A DNA stretch of 64,000 nucleotides from Rhizophagus irregularis (GCF_026210795.1 NC_089439.1:4030001-4094000), one strand, 5' to 3'; positions 35,869-48,085 are shown, numbered from the stretch's first letter. Program-made: numbers and translations. The notes: generated by a model not told the origin, from the letters alone.

Positions 35869-37013
35869 TTAATGGTTAAATTATAATGAGGGTGCCGCAA
35901 AATCTTCTCTTACATGGCAGGACCATGATAAAGATCCTCATACGTATACTTTATTGGAGGTTGGAGGAAAGTATGTTAAGTGGGGTGGTTAGTATCTGAT
36001 TGGCGGTCCCTAATAAGGGTGACGTTAAATTCCTTAATTCCTATTCGTTTTCTTGATAAGTGACTATTTATGAATTTCCTTTTGCTAATTAATCGTACAG
36101 TGACCCGTGTTACTCATACATTGGTACTCTTTGATTTTGTAGGTATTTATTTTCTTAGATTATGGTCAATTTGCGATAGTTGATCTGATCGGTTTACGAT
36201 TAATCTTAGTTTGGATTTCTCATTCGGTTAACCATTATTCGCCAAATACTTTTTTTTCTCCTATATCTTATACGTTTATGTAAGGTGATATTATGGCCCA
36301 ATAAAGTTTTATGCAACAGATATTAACAAATAGATAAATAACAAATACTTAATGATAAATGAAAATAAAATTTAGTAAATCTTATTTATAAGCTAATAAT
36401 AGCAGTCGGAATAAACTAATTAAATCATTATATTTAATATTATGTCAGATGAAACAAAAACGAGTGAATTTTAGTGAATTCCAAATCTATCATTATAAAT
36501 ATAATAAAAATTAAAAATTCTCAGTGCCATAAATTTAAGACTATTAAGTAACTTATTTAAGACATTAAATAAATTGTGGTATAATTGGAGGGTAAACCGA
36601 TTAAATGGTAACATTATATTTGACAACTATCATTTAAATAAAAAATTGCTTTCTTAGAACCTTTTTCCCAAAAAATAAATCTTTTTTAACCAAGTCCAAT
36701 TATTGCTATTATCGCCACATTATGTCCGCTCTTGTTACATTTCTTTCCGCTCAGGTCCCTATAAATTAACATTAAAAGCTTATGTTAGTTCTAGCTCATT
36801 CACTTCAGGCCATAATAGTGAATACCAAAATGGTATTGTAAACAGTAACCATTTTGACAAGTTGTTGTACACCATGACCGGATAAGCATACATTTCAGGA
36901 GTGACTATATATATCATGGTATCCTTCACCACCATCTATATTCTCTATTATAACCATCAGATCCTTTACAAGCAGCAGTTTGATGGCAAATAGCGGGATC
37001 ATGATAAAGCTGT

Positions 37014-37146
37014 AGACGAAGAGTCCAGCTTATGCTAAGCTGTAGACGAAGAGTCCAGCTTGCGCTAACGTCACACTGCTATAAAAGCATCCTTGTTAGA
37101 CGAAGAGTCCCAGCAGTTTGCGAGCATCACTGTAGACTAAGAGTCC
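37014..37146. repeat. Short interspersed motif AGACGAAGAGTCC, four copies
   Basis: Copies at 37,014-37,026, 37,044-37,056 and 37,098-37,110 are identical; a fourth at 37,134-37,146 has T for G (AGACTAAGAGTCC). The first two share a 30-bp unit that includes AGCTGTAG before and AGCTT after. Each motif contains GAC-GAAGA-GTC, able to form a small stem-loop. The area is GC-richer than its surroundings. Confidence 0.8.
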
Positions 37147-37423
37147 AGTTTGCGCTGCTGTTCAGACATGACGTTAGATAAGTTGTGATATGTCGGAGCA
37201 CTCTTTTAAAAAAGAAAAAAAAATCCTTTTTTAAAGATTGATTGCATTGCGATATATCTTGTAGTGTCCCAGTCATCTATTTGCAACCCTTTAAAGCCGG
37301 CAGCCCTTATAAACCTTCGCACGTTGCTTTCGCGGTGTGCAGTCAAGGATTATGGGCCAGTGAGTGATAGAATACTATTTACCCACCTCTTTAAAATTCC
37401 AGTAAATATATTCTGATTATCTT

Positions 37424-37762
37424 TTGACTTCTAAGATTCGTTTTCCACTCAAAAAGATTCTTGTATGGAAACATTTTCTCCCAGTTAGGTCAGAGACAAC
37501 GAAGAATGTGAAGAATGCCCTAACAGTGGAACAATTGAATAAATACAAACATCCTTTGGGAAATTGCGGAGAATTGGTTCCTTGGGAGGCGATGCTTGGA
37601 AAACGATTGTCCCTCAGAAAACGTGTCGCTATACTGAAGGAGAGTCATCAAGTATTGGAAGTCAAGCCTCCAGTAGCCACTGAGTACGATGGAGGCGGTC
37701 TCCTAAAAATATTATCTAAAGTATGGTCAGTAAAACTGAGTAGTACATCATCAATATCATGA
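37424..37762 (+). other. Unassigned open frame of 112 codons, no ATG
   Basis: The frame opens with TTG rather than ATG and reads through KHPLGNCGELVPWEAMLGKR and SHQVLEVKPPVATEYDGGG. Its composition is GC-richer than local genes, as is the adjoining segment 37,280-37,420. I recognise no family. It may be part of a degraded transposable element or a captured foreign segment. Confidence 0.3.
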
Positions 37763-38676
37763 GTGTTTTGACGACTGCAATGCCTACAAGGTCAAGACCT
37801 ACATGGTACCATGATAACACGTAAAGATACCAATGATAAGGCTACGCTGGTTGCCGCTAAATAAATACGCCAAAGATGTGCCATACGTACCTTGAATTTG
37901 ACGATGGTCCCTAAAAAGGTTAAAATATAATATATATTTTTAGAAAGAAAAGGTGTTAAAGAGAAAGATAAGTTTATTTGGTTACTTTGCTGGGAATGAT
38001 AAAAGGAAAGAGTAAAAGGGAAAAGAAAAAGTGAATAAATGAAAATTTTTTTGGATGGAGAGGCCTTTTTATATGAGTTTATCAGTTACAGTCTGAGTAT
38101 AAAAAATTATAGTCAAAAAATTTCATAACCCGCAAAAGAGATGACGTTATATTGATCATGAGATCGTGTGTACGCGAGTATAAAAAATTATATCGTAGTC
38201 AAAAAAATTTCATGCATGATCATAACCATCATATCCGCGAATATCGTGTGTACGCGAAGTAATCGAAACTGAAAAATACTGTTAAAAGTATCACGTGATT
38301 AAGTGTAGCAATGATACTTGCGTCGCGTCAGTAATATTTTATTTATTGATTTATTGAATCTTCTGTTATTTCTTTCAAGAACATTTTTTTTTATACTCAC
38401 GTTATTGAAGTAATTGACTTATGCATAAAAATTGTTTATTGTATACTTATTCCATTACTTTTATATACAATCTTGCAAGAGTCAATTGAGTCATCACAAA
38501 CTTTTGCAACACATGATTCATTGATGATATTTGATAATAAGATAAGATAGTGGCAAGATAAAACTATATGAATTGGCTTTAAAAAACTCTAAATTAATTC
38601 TAGAAAATAAATTCATAATTTATATTTATTTTACTTATAGGCATCGAAAAATTCTGCTGATATCGGAGATACAGTA

Positions 38677-39254
38677 GCTATAAGTGTTATCAGGACATTA
38701 CGCCGAAGCCATTTCGCCAAAGGGCCGAAGGGACGTTTCATCTTTTACCGAAAGTACGTTTCGTCGAAACCCATTTCATCGAATTCTATTTCGCCGAAGC
38801 CAGTTTTACCAAATGGACATTTCGCCGAATGGATATTTTGCCTAATGAATATTTCGCCGGAAAATTATTTATTCCTTATCGTTTTTATACTAAATAGTAC
38901 ATAAAGGAATCTTTTCTAGAATTTTTGGATTAGTTAGATGATTTTTATTAAATTTATCTCGTTGTTTATAGTACATTAATCTTTTTTTACTTACATTTTC
39001 GTGAATAAGTGTTTTCAGGAAAATAAAGTTATTTATTTAACAATTAATATCATTTACTTGAATGTTAAAGTGATAATATCCTAATATCTTGAAAAAAAAA
39101 AGATCTCTAAAAATAATTTTCATTGCGCGATGAATATTTTTTATAAAAATGTTAATCGCTACCATTTTTGGTGAAATGGGATGGAATTCGGCGAATGGAA
39201 ATATCTCTTCGGCGAAATTGGCTTTCGGCGTAATGTACCGTAACCGCTATAAGT
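38677..39254. mobile_element. Non-autonomous Mutator-like TIR element with 9-bp duplication
   Basis: The 560-bp element (38,686-39,245) is flanked by the direct repeat GCTATAAGT (38,677-38,685 and 39,246-39,254). Its ends are inverted repeats: the left side reads ACATTACGCCGAA-GCC-ATTTCGCC and the reverse complement of the right side reads ACATTACGCCGAAAGCCAAT. Both ends are made of degenerate, tandem ATTTCGCCGAA-type units; the left array extends to about 38,870 and the right from about 39,175. The AT-rich centre has no ORF. A 9-bp duplication with long, internally repetitive TIRs fits Mutator-like elements. No transposase is encoded. Confidence 0.78.
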
Positions 39255-41626
39255 TGGTTAATCAAGGAAATTTTTGGAAAGTTAACTTTGATGGAAAAGG
39301 TTCAAAAGTAAAATATAAAGGATAGTCAAAATAAGGCGTATATAAGTATCAATTACAAAATACAATTAATATGAAAGTTGACAAAGTTTTTAAAGTTTTC
39401 CATTGTAATCATATTAAGTTGATTTTTATAAATGGAATAAATATATAAATATCAATTTATAATTTATAGGGATTTTAAAAGAAAAAGTTTTCGTAAAAAA
39501 AAAAAATAATACAGATTTTCGTCCTTTCATTATCAATCACCATTATAAACAGCCACGTGTGTAAATATTTAAATAAAATTCACCATTCTCAAGGAATTGA
39601 TTGAAGCAATCAACGTTCTTGAAATGATTTTTTATTTGAATTGTTTGAATTGCTTTTTATTGACGGTCAATAGCTCCTCCAAACCAGTTTAATTTATCAT
39701 AATGCGTGTTTGTAGGGAGTAGGGACAAATATCGAATATTTAGGCCTAAATTTTAATTTCGTTCGTAAGACACAAGCTGTCCTGTCTTCGATAAACTTAC
39801 GAACCTTCACATCTACACTGATCCTTCCACTTTTTATACAATCCATTATGTCTACAATTGAAAAATTTTCAATTTATTCGTAATTCTTCCGTAAATGTGT
39901 TCCGCTCTTTAGCTAATACGCAACTATGGAAGATTAATGTGCGTTATGAAAGTAAGGAAATAATCATTTTGGAGTCACGTCGACCTGTATATAAAAAAAT
40001 TGTTGAGAATTGAATCTCAAGAATCAAATCCTTAGTCTAAAGTAGATAAGGATTAGATTTTCTTAACGGCTTTTCTTTTAAACTTCTTTCATGGCCGTTG
40101 TAAACATTAACTTTTCAAAGTATATTGGCAAGTTTTCTCCTAATAATATAATGAGCTTACATTCTGATTATAATGATGAAATAGACATATCGCAGAAAAT
40201 TAATACTTCTTTAAGAATCGTAAGAATCGTGGATTTATCTAGAGGAAAAAAAATTTCCAATTACACAGAATTATTGACATAATGACGTTAGTAAAAGTAA
40301 AAAGTCAGACTGAACTTGATATACAAATACTTGGGATTATTTTAGTAAAACATACTTCAATTTGAAAAAATTGTTGCAAAAAAAAAAAATACCGTATTGG
40401 TTGGTTGTTCTCCATGGATTTTGTCAAATGATGTTCGTTTACGTGAAGAATCTACATTTGATAACTCAGGTTCTCTCGATCAGTCTAGCAGTATCTATAT
40501 GATCTCCTACCTATAGAGTGATACATTATAATTATTATAACAGAAAAGTTAATTTATGAATAAAAGAAATCAAAGAAGCTATAAATCTTTTTATAATATC
40601 GTTATTTACCATAAAAATATATTCTTGTAACATATAGATCTTACATGGAGTATTTCTTAAGAAGCAAATTCTTATTAGTATAGCAGCAATTATTTGTTAT
40701 CCAGATTCTTTTTTTTTTATATTAGAAAAGTATGAACTGTATTTTACGGAGTTTTATTATATGAAATTGTACTATACAGGAATTTGAAGGAGTCTGGGAG
40801 TGTTTAACACGAAAATTTTGATGTGAAAATCCCGGGTTTGATATAATTTTCAGTATCTACTCGTAGAAAGCCTTTATTTGAAAAATGAATTGTCTTGCAA
40901 CAACTCTTTTATTATATTATAGAAGTATTGCCGCATATTTTTCAAACGAAGGAGAATTTAAAAATCAGTCATGTTACATTACTTTAGATAATTGGGGTAT
41001 TGGAAATGCCAAAAGGGTTGAAAAAATAACGTGACATTGCGAAGCAATATAGCAATCAACAAACCACAACTCTTCGATCATGAACAAAATATAAAGAAGT
41101 AATAAAATAAATATCTCCTTAATTGAACTTTTTTTTATAAAGGTTTTGAAAGGATAAAAAAGAAATAACAAATTGGTAAAAAATAACAATAATAGATCTA
41201 ACTATACTAGACAATAATAGGTCCTACATCAGTAAAAGGATGTATCAATGTATCATGTATTGTATGGTATAATAGCGAGTAGCGACGTCTCAGATCTGAC
41301 GAGTATTTAACGATCAATGTTTGCTCAGAGTAGCATAAAAATAAAAATTCGATAAAGATTGTTTCGTAATATCATGATCGATGATACAGTATGGTTTGGT
41401 ATATATATAATGAGATTTGTCTACTATTATTAGCTACGTTGATTCAAAATCATATAGCAAATTTGTTATAAGGATGTTTGAAGAGCATTAATTTTTTATT
41501 TTCCAAAGCACATGCGCATTCTCATACATTTATTATAAAAAAAATATATGAAAATTCAGCAAATTTTTTGTGTGCACCACGCTATGAAACTTATCCATAA
41601 CTATCCTAATGTATAAAAAACAATTA

Positions 41627-42934
41627 TCATTTATCATTTATATTTTGACGTTTTGAGGGTTCATTACTTTTGGCTTGGAATTGTAACATCCGAGCAATAT
41701 ACTCTAATAATTCTTTTTCATATTTCATATTACCCTCAAAATTACAAATATATTCCTCAGAAACATGAACTTTTGATAATCCAGACCAACGGAAAAATCG
41801 CCATCTCATTCCGGTTGTAACTATTCCAAACATTATTTGTTCCTCTTGCCCATGCTTGCGTTTGTTTGATCGTTGTTCTACTGCATTATGCAATTGCACA
41901 ATAATCTGAGCTGCTCCTTGATCCATATTGTCCGCTTTTGCTTCACATAACATAAGTTTCATCGCATATTCTACTAATCCATTACTATTTTGTTCTTTTT
42001 CCGGGTTTAATTGTAATCGATTTCCCATATATGATCTCACATGACGAACTGCAGTTATCATGAAGAAATTAATGTACGCATGACTCATTGACTCATTTGT
42101 AACGATTACTTTAGTGAATACATCAAGATGTTCATTAAGATCTTTGAGAAAATTTTCTAAAACTTCTTCAGGAAATGGTTGATCTAATTCGGGAAGTTCT
42201 TTCAAGTTAAGAATTGGTAAATCTTCAAGAGTTTGACAATTCTTACTTAATAATACCTCTTCAAATACACTCTTGAGATCCAAAGTATTAGGAGATTTTT
42301 TATTTTTTTCTATAATTTTTAGATTAAGTACACATTCTTTATTATTATTCTTAGTTTTAGATACTAAGACATTTAAACCATAAGCGTCCTTGATCTCCAT
42401 TTTATCATGTATAAAATAGATTTCTGTTTCCTCTTTTAAAAATTCATTGAATATTTTTTTAGCGGCTTTTATCAACAAATAAAAAGAACCAGTAGTGTGT
42501 GGTATTCCATAACTTTCATTATTATTATGTGAATCGTACGTGAAAGTAACCATAACTGTATTTGATGGTACATAATTAAATAAGTACTTTTACAGAAAAA
42601 AATAAATAAATAAATAAAATGAAATCCTTTACTTACTATATGTATCTGAGAGTGGATACCTAATAATCATTAATGTTTCTGAATAATTTATAATATTAAG
42701 AGTACTAAGGTCAGTTTCCGGATCAATATCTTCATAATCTTTATCAAAAATTTCAATATGACGATTTCCAATATTTTTGAGAATTTCAGGATAATGTTTA
42801 CGAAGAATATGTTTAAGATCATCTAAGTCCGAATAACTTCCATCATTATAATCCAAAAAACCAATATATTCAAGATCATCTTTTCCAAGTATTAACTTCT
42901 CACGTTTTGGTGTACCTTCAAAATGGATCCACAT
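41627..42934 (-). CDS. Crinkler-like protein: ubiquitin-like header with PD-(D/E)xK nuclease-like domain
   Basis: Two exons, 42934-42637 and 42555-41627, 1227 nt, 408 residues. The first about 200 residues consist of acidic, beta-rich stretches (for example KLILGKDDLEYIGFLDY and LSTLNIINYSETLMIIRYP) resembling one or two ubiquitin-like headers. The C-terminal half contains VEYAMKLMLCEAKADNMDQG followed by AAQIIVQLHNAVEQ: an E-x-K after a hydrophobic strand and a downstream Gln-bearing helix, the usual look of a PD-(D/E)xK nuclease core. Header plus nuclease is an architecture known for Crinkler and related proteins, which are numerous in mycorrhizal fungi and may act in host nuclei or in conflict between genomes. 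No signal peptide is visible. Family assignment is by pattern and is tentative. Confidence 0.6.
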
Positions 42935-42968
42935 CTTTATAAGTTAGATAGACGTAGACTAGTTAGAA

Positions 42969-43027
42969 CGTTAATTAGGCGAGAATTTGGATGAGAGCGT
43001 TAGTTAGGCGAGAATTTGGATGAGAAC
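42969..43027. repeat. 29-bp tandem repeat, two copies, upstream of the Crinkler-like gene
   Basis: Two successive units containing CGTTARTTAGGCGAGAATTT then GGATGAGA, with a further partial GACGAGAATTTGGGATGAGA near 43,057-43,076. It begins about 35 bp upstream of the start codon, in the likely 5' UTR or promoter. Confidence 0.8.
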
Positions 43028-43916
43028 GTTAGTTTGTTTATACGTAGACAAGTTAGACGAGAATTTGGGATGAGATGAGTGGAAATCTGAACGTATAAAA
43101 ATCATAAACTCGGTTGTACAGATACCAATTTAGGTTAATCGAATCAGAATAACATATTTACTACGCCATATAACGAGTATATAACGTAATTGTATATTAG
43201 TAATATGAAATAAATTATAAGGAAATTTATCATCATATAATTTATATATGTCTGGAACATATAAAATATCGTTATTACTGTATGAGATTAACTATGAAAA
43301 TAATGAGGAAGTTACTGGAGAAATATAAAAACAAGACGAAAAAAATAATGAACAAAAGTTGACAAATGTATAATGTATATTAAGAAAAATAATAGTACAT
43401 TGCTTTATTTTTTTTATAACTGGGATGTAGTAACATTTGCTTTACATATTAACTACTAAAACTTAATACCTAAAGAAACGATGTTTCACATGATCACATC
43501 ACATGATCTAGGACCTGACTCAAAAACGACGATTGGCTATTATACCATTTTGCAATGTTACATACAAGTACTTTATATTACTAAATTACTAATAATTATA
43601 CGGTGGTTAATAATTATATGGTGGTTGGTCAACGTATTTTACAATCGAAAAAAAAAAAATTTTTTTGTTCATAAATATGCATATTATAAATTTTATAATA
43701 AAAATAAAGTTTTTTTTAAAATCTTATAATTTTATTTGTCAAATAATAATTTGCTCATTCATACAATAATGACTAAATTGATTATATTCATTATAATTTC
43801 TATAAAAACTATTTCGGTTTAGATATTATTAGATATATATTGGATATACTATAATAATTTTGATGATATTTGTGTAGTTGGTAAAAGTGAAACGGTGGGG
43901 AATTGGGAATGATACT

Positions 43917-43972
43917 TTACATTACCTACCTACATTACCTACAATACCTACAATACCTACAATACCTACAAT
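43917..43972. repeat. Minisatellite of CCTACAATA units
   Basis: Around five units of a 9-bp word (CCTACAATA), preceded by related ACATTACCTACCT copies. Confidence 0.85.
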
Positions 43973-45161
43973 TATGGGAACTGGGAACTTTTTACGCCTC
44001 TTCAGAAATCTGAAAACTCCGAAAACTCTGAAAACGGAAAAATAGAAGTTGAATGAACAAATGTGATATGACGACAGCACTATCCCAGAGGTGGTCATTA
44101 CAAATTTGTGTTGTAATCATCAAATAATCATCACGAAATTAGAATGAAACAATCTAATCCTAAAAAGTATATATTAATTCTAATCAAAGCTAAGATACTA
44201 GCCAAAATCATCAAAATTCGAAAATTTGGGTAATAATAAAGAAAGTCTCAAAAAGGTATAAACATGGTGTCATGTTGTCATGGTTTGCATGGCTTGCATG
44301 ATTGTCAATCATGCAAAAAAAAAAATAATTTGTTGATAAACTTTACGGTACGATTAAGCGAATTGTACTTTACTGTTTTTTTTAAAAAAAAAAAACTCGT
44401 ACTTCGTACAGTACATGCTGCTTTATACATAATGTACCATTTTTTTTAACTGTACAGTACAGACTACAGTACAGAACTTAGGAGTATAAACAGTTTTAAA
44501 AAAAAAAAATCATGATATATGCCTTGAATGATATAGTCATATATCAGATATAAAAAAAAGAATCCCTTAATTATTTATAATATTTATAATCACTCCAAAA
44601 AAAAAAAAAAACTAACAAGCTAATTTGTCAAATATTAATTTTGACAATAACAATACTGTTGTCTCTTGTACGAAATTATTATTATTTTGCCACAATTTTT
44701 TTAACCTTACAGTACATCACCTGACCTTGCAGCTCACTTTTAAAACATGGAAATTTCAGGCAGAGAATTAAAAATTCGAATGTCGATTATAAACATTTTT
44801 GAGCGCAATCATGCAGTACAACCTCTTTATTTCTTGCGCCAACTTATCAGGATTATAAATATAGATGAGATTTACAGTAATACGGATAGTATTTGGTAAT
44901 ATATATTCTGGGTTAAACGAGTTTTAAACATAATTAATTAATTTTATAAAGTACTGTATTTTAAAAATAGTCTTACAAAATAATAATCACATAAACATAC
45001 TATCATCAAATTTAAGATTAAGATTGTTTATTAATTTTTATTAATTTCACAAAAAAAAAAATTATCGAAAAAAAAATAACAAAAACAAAAAAAAATATTA
45101 AACAATTAGCGAAAAAAAAAATAATAAAGAAAAAGTCCACAAAAATATGAAAAAAATTAAT

Positions 45162-46598
45162 TTATTCTTCTTTGGCACTAGTGGTAGTAGCACTACTTTT
45201 GATTATAGGAACTCCTTTTTGACGTTTTTCTTCTGTTTCTTGCATCTTAAAGAAGAGACTTCCCTATAATATTAATAAAAATTTGTTATACAGGAGTACA
45301 CATATACTGTAATGTTGAATAAAAATAAAAAAATTGCTTACGTCATAACAACTTCTTACATCTTCTTTATAAACTATTCCGTCTTTCTCACACAACAAAT
45401 ACAAAGTTCCCCATTCAAATACGGCAGAAGTCCAACCGAAAGGATCGAATACATTAGCATTACCTCGAATAACTTGCTTAATGTCTTTTAAACTTAGTCC
45501 ACCTTTATTATCCCGATCATATTTCGAAAAGACTTCTTCAAATTTTTCGGGAACGAATCGACCCTATTTAGTAAAAAAATGTGATTATCAATTAATTATC
45601 CTCCCCGTTGCACTGGTTGATAGTTTTGAATAAGTTGACTAATTACCTCGGTATCAAAAGTTTCGGAATCGGAACCATGTTTAGCTTTACTGAGTGTATC
45701 AACATATACATTAAAAAGTGGATTACCAAGAATTGGAATCCAACTTTTTTGGGTAGGATAAGAAAATCCACCATGGATTATGCCAACAGCGACAGCGGAA
45801 AATGCAAGACTGAATCCCAATTTACGGAAACCTAAATTCATAGCGAAAAATTAATTGTAAAAAAAAAAAGTGAATAATTATACAATATATGTACTGTACC
45901 TTTCCAGGTGTCTAATGGGGTAATAACACCATCATGATCAGTATCCCAAAATTCGACATGTTGTTGGAGTACCTTTAAAATAATAATATTCGATCGTTAA
46001 AAAAAAATCTAATTTCAGGATAATTTTAAAAATAAACTTACAGATTTTCTTGTTGGACGGCCCGGGGTTCCCTCAGGCATTTCTTTTGATGCGGCAATAG
46101 TAGCACGTGGTAGCCCTAAAAAGGAGGAATTTCATAAGTATTACGAGAACCTTTTTTAAGAAATTAACGAGAATATAAAATTTACAAACCAGCATTTCCG
46201 AGTTTATCGGATAAATCTTTCGGAACTTTACGTTCCTTTGTCTCCGGAGCTTCATCAACTTCTGTAATGATATCTTTTTCTTGATTTAATTTTGGGTTTT
46301 GTTCGTTCTTTTTGTTATCATGATCATGACCAGAAAAAATTGATCGATCGGTTTGTTCGTTTTTGTTATGGACTTGATTTCGTTCATGTTTCTTGTTATC
46401 TTGATTTCGTTCATTTTTTTTGTTATCATGATGTCGTTCGTTCTTCTTGTTATCTTGATGTCGTTCGTTCTTCTTGTTATCTTGACCCTGAACAATAATT
46501 CGTTCATTCTTATTGCTAAGGTCTGGATTTTGAATAATGATTTTGTCGGTCTTTTTCTTATCTTGACCTTTATTCATATGTTGTTCAATATTACTCAT
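45162..46598 (-). CDS. Caleosin (lipid-droplet EF-hand protein) with repeat-rich N-terminus
   Basis: Caleosins bind calcium and heme, sit on lipid droplets and the ER, and some act as peroxygenases on fatty acid hydroperoxides. Six exons: 46598-46190, 46115-46042, 45972-45900, 45831-45647, 45563-45342, 45263-45162; 1065 nt, 354 residues. The single EF-hand reads EFWDTDHDGVITPLDTW. A hydrophobic stretch, LGFSLAFSAVAVGIIHGGF, then SYPTQKSWIPILGNPLF gives the membrane-hairpin region. KYDRDNKGGLSLKDI and FGWTSAVFEWGTLY match the C-terminal domain. The N-terminal about 140 residues are an unusual hydrophilic tract with tandem octapeptides of the form QDNKKNER, absent from typical caleosins (about 200-250 residues). 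Confidence 0.92.
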
Positions 46599-47648
46599 GA
46601 TTAATTAATTAATTCTTTAAAAAAATTTTTTTTTTTTAAAAAAAAAATAATAAAATTATAAAATTATAAAATTATAAAATTATAAAATTTTTCGAATAAA
46701 AAAAATAAAAAAAGAAATAGCTACCAGGTTAACTTTTATATACGATAAAAATTTTTTTTGAACTTGATCGAAAAGAAAAAATATTTTTGATAAATATGAC
46801 ATCACGTTTATCATATTACGAATTTTATATGAATTTATGACGTAAAACATTTAATAAAAATTAAAATAATTAAAATAATTAATCACTTGATATTAAAACC
46901 TTTCATATGAAAATTATGCAAAGTTTAATATCTTTTTAGTAAAATGTAATTTAAATTAATCCAAGATATTGTTTTTTCGGTTTTTTTTTTTTTTAGCATA
47001 TTTTTTTTTTATATATCAGATATATATATTTCATATTTTTTTCATAATTTTTTCTCAAAAAAAAAAAAGAAGCTGCGGTTGATCATGATTTTTGATCAAC
47101 GATTTTAATCACGATTTTCGTACATCACTCAATTCACTCATACAATCACGTATTTATCAATTTTATCACCATATCAGATATCCACGTATCTTCGTATCTC
47201 ACGTGGAGAATCTTAAAAATGTACACGTGTGCATATTTTTATAAACTTTTTTTTCGTTTTTGAAAATTTTTTTTTTTTGAAATGCTTGATAATGCGTTTA
47301 ATGCGTTTAAAAAAGAACAAAAGGCGTTATGAAAAAAAAAGAGAGACATTGTTACACAAACAAGAAAGTACAAATTTTCCTCAAAAATTTCATGAAGAAA
47401 TAAAATAAAAAAAATAGATATGTATAAAAGGCTGCAGAAATGCTTAGAAATACTGCAGAAATACTTTTTTTATTTTTTATTTAATTAAATGCGTGTATTT
47501 TTTTTTTATTATAGTACAATTACATACAAAAAAAAGGGGGGAGTTATTAAAGAAGGAGGGGTTAATTAATTAAAAAAGAAAAAGAAAGAAAAAAAAAAAG
47601 GAGAAAATTCGCAAAGAAAAAAAAAAAAAAAGAAAAAAAAAAGAATCA

Positions 47649-47700
47649 ATCCACCAAATCCACCAAATCCGTCAAATCCGTCAAATCCGTCAAATTCGCC
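47649..47700. repeat. 9-bp tandem repeat
   Basis: Five to six units of the form AATCCGTCA with variants AATCCACCA and AATTCGCCA. Confidence 0.85.
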
Positions 47701-47783
47701 AAAAATTCGTAAAATCCTTAAAAATTTTCGTAAATTTCATCAAATTCGCCAAATTCGTCAAATTCATCAAATTCGTCAAATTT

Positions 47784-47909
47784 GTAAATAACATAATAAC
47801 ATAATATAACAAAGTTCGCAAAATTGTAAATAACATAATAACATAATATAACCAAGTTCGCAAAATTGTAAATAACATAATAACATAATATAACCAAGTT
47901 CGCAAAATT
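47784..47909. repeat. 42-bp minisatellite, three copies
   Basis: Three almost identical 42-bp units at 47,784-47,825, 47,826-47,867 and 47,868-47,909. Each starts GTAAATAACATAATAACATA and ends AAGTTCGCAAAATT; one A/C change separates the first unit from the others. Confidence 0.95.
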
Positions 47910-48085
47910 TGCAGAATTCGCAAAAAAAAAAAAAAATTTCCCCCTCCTCCTCAAAAAATTATTGTATATTAAAATTTTTTTATACCTTTACTTACACATT
48001 TTATTTTTGTTACCAATCTAATTTTTAAGACAAAAATAAAAAATAAAAAAAAAAAATACAAAAAAGTTTGATATTTTTTAACCTT

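Larger units (their letters stand above)
34534..41626. other. Gene-poor region with repeats and relics
   Basis: Seven kilobases with no intact gene that I can support. It contains the direct duplication at 35,221-35,334, an orphan membrane-segment fragment (35,686-35,868), the AGACGAAGAGTCC repeats (37,014-37,146), an unassigned ORF (37,424-37,762) and the Mutator-like element (38,686-39,245). Scattered ORFs elsewhere, such as 40,091-40,282, show no family resemblance. Confidence 0.5.
42935..45161. other. Intergenic region with small repeats
   Basis: 2.2 kb between the Crinkler-like start and the caleosin stop. It holds two minisatellites (listed separately) and a zone near 44,395-44,480 with repeated GTACAGTA words. 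No supported gene; small open frames at 43,481 and 44,264 are poly-A/T driven. Confidence 0.5.

Noticed and set aside
36703-36885. 60-codon plus-strand frame
   Set aside because: No family resemblance, no splice partners and a gene-poor context; no better than chance for its length.
37014-37060. Hammerhead-type ribozyme
   Set aside because: The GAAGA loop motif recalls ribozyme cores, but CUGAUGA and the GAAA partner are absent.
37014-37146. CRISPR-like array
   Set aside because: Copies are only 13 bp, spacers are irregular and two share flanking sequence; the genome is eukaryotic.
39700-40300. Possible F-box or kinase gene remnant
   Set aside because: Only isolated words looked familiar (for example SLANTQLWK); I could not build an ordered domain across frames.
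43481-44449. Small plus-strand open frames between the Crinkler-like and caleosin genes
   Set aside because: They pass through poly-A tracts, have skewed composition and lack splice or family support.
46286-46604. Overlapping frames on both strands at the caleosin N-terminus
   Set aside because: The octapeptide repeat DNA is open in several frames; only the frame that splices into the caleosin body is supported.
47690-47954. Repetitive hydrophobic proteins on the minus strand
   Set aside because: These are translations of the 42-bp minisatellite; period divisible by three makes any frame appear open.
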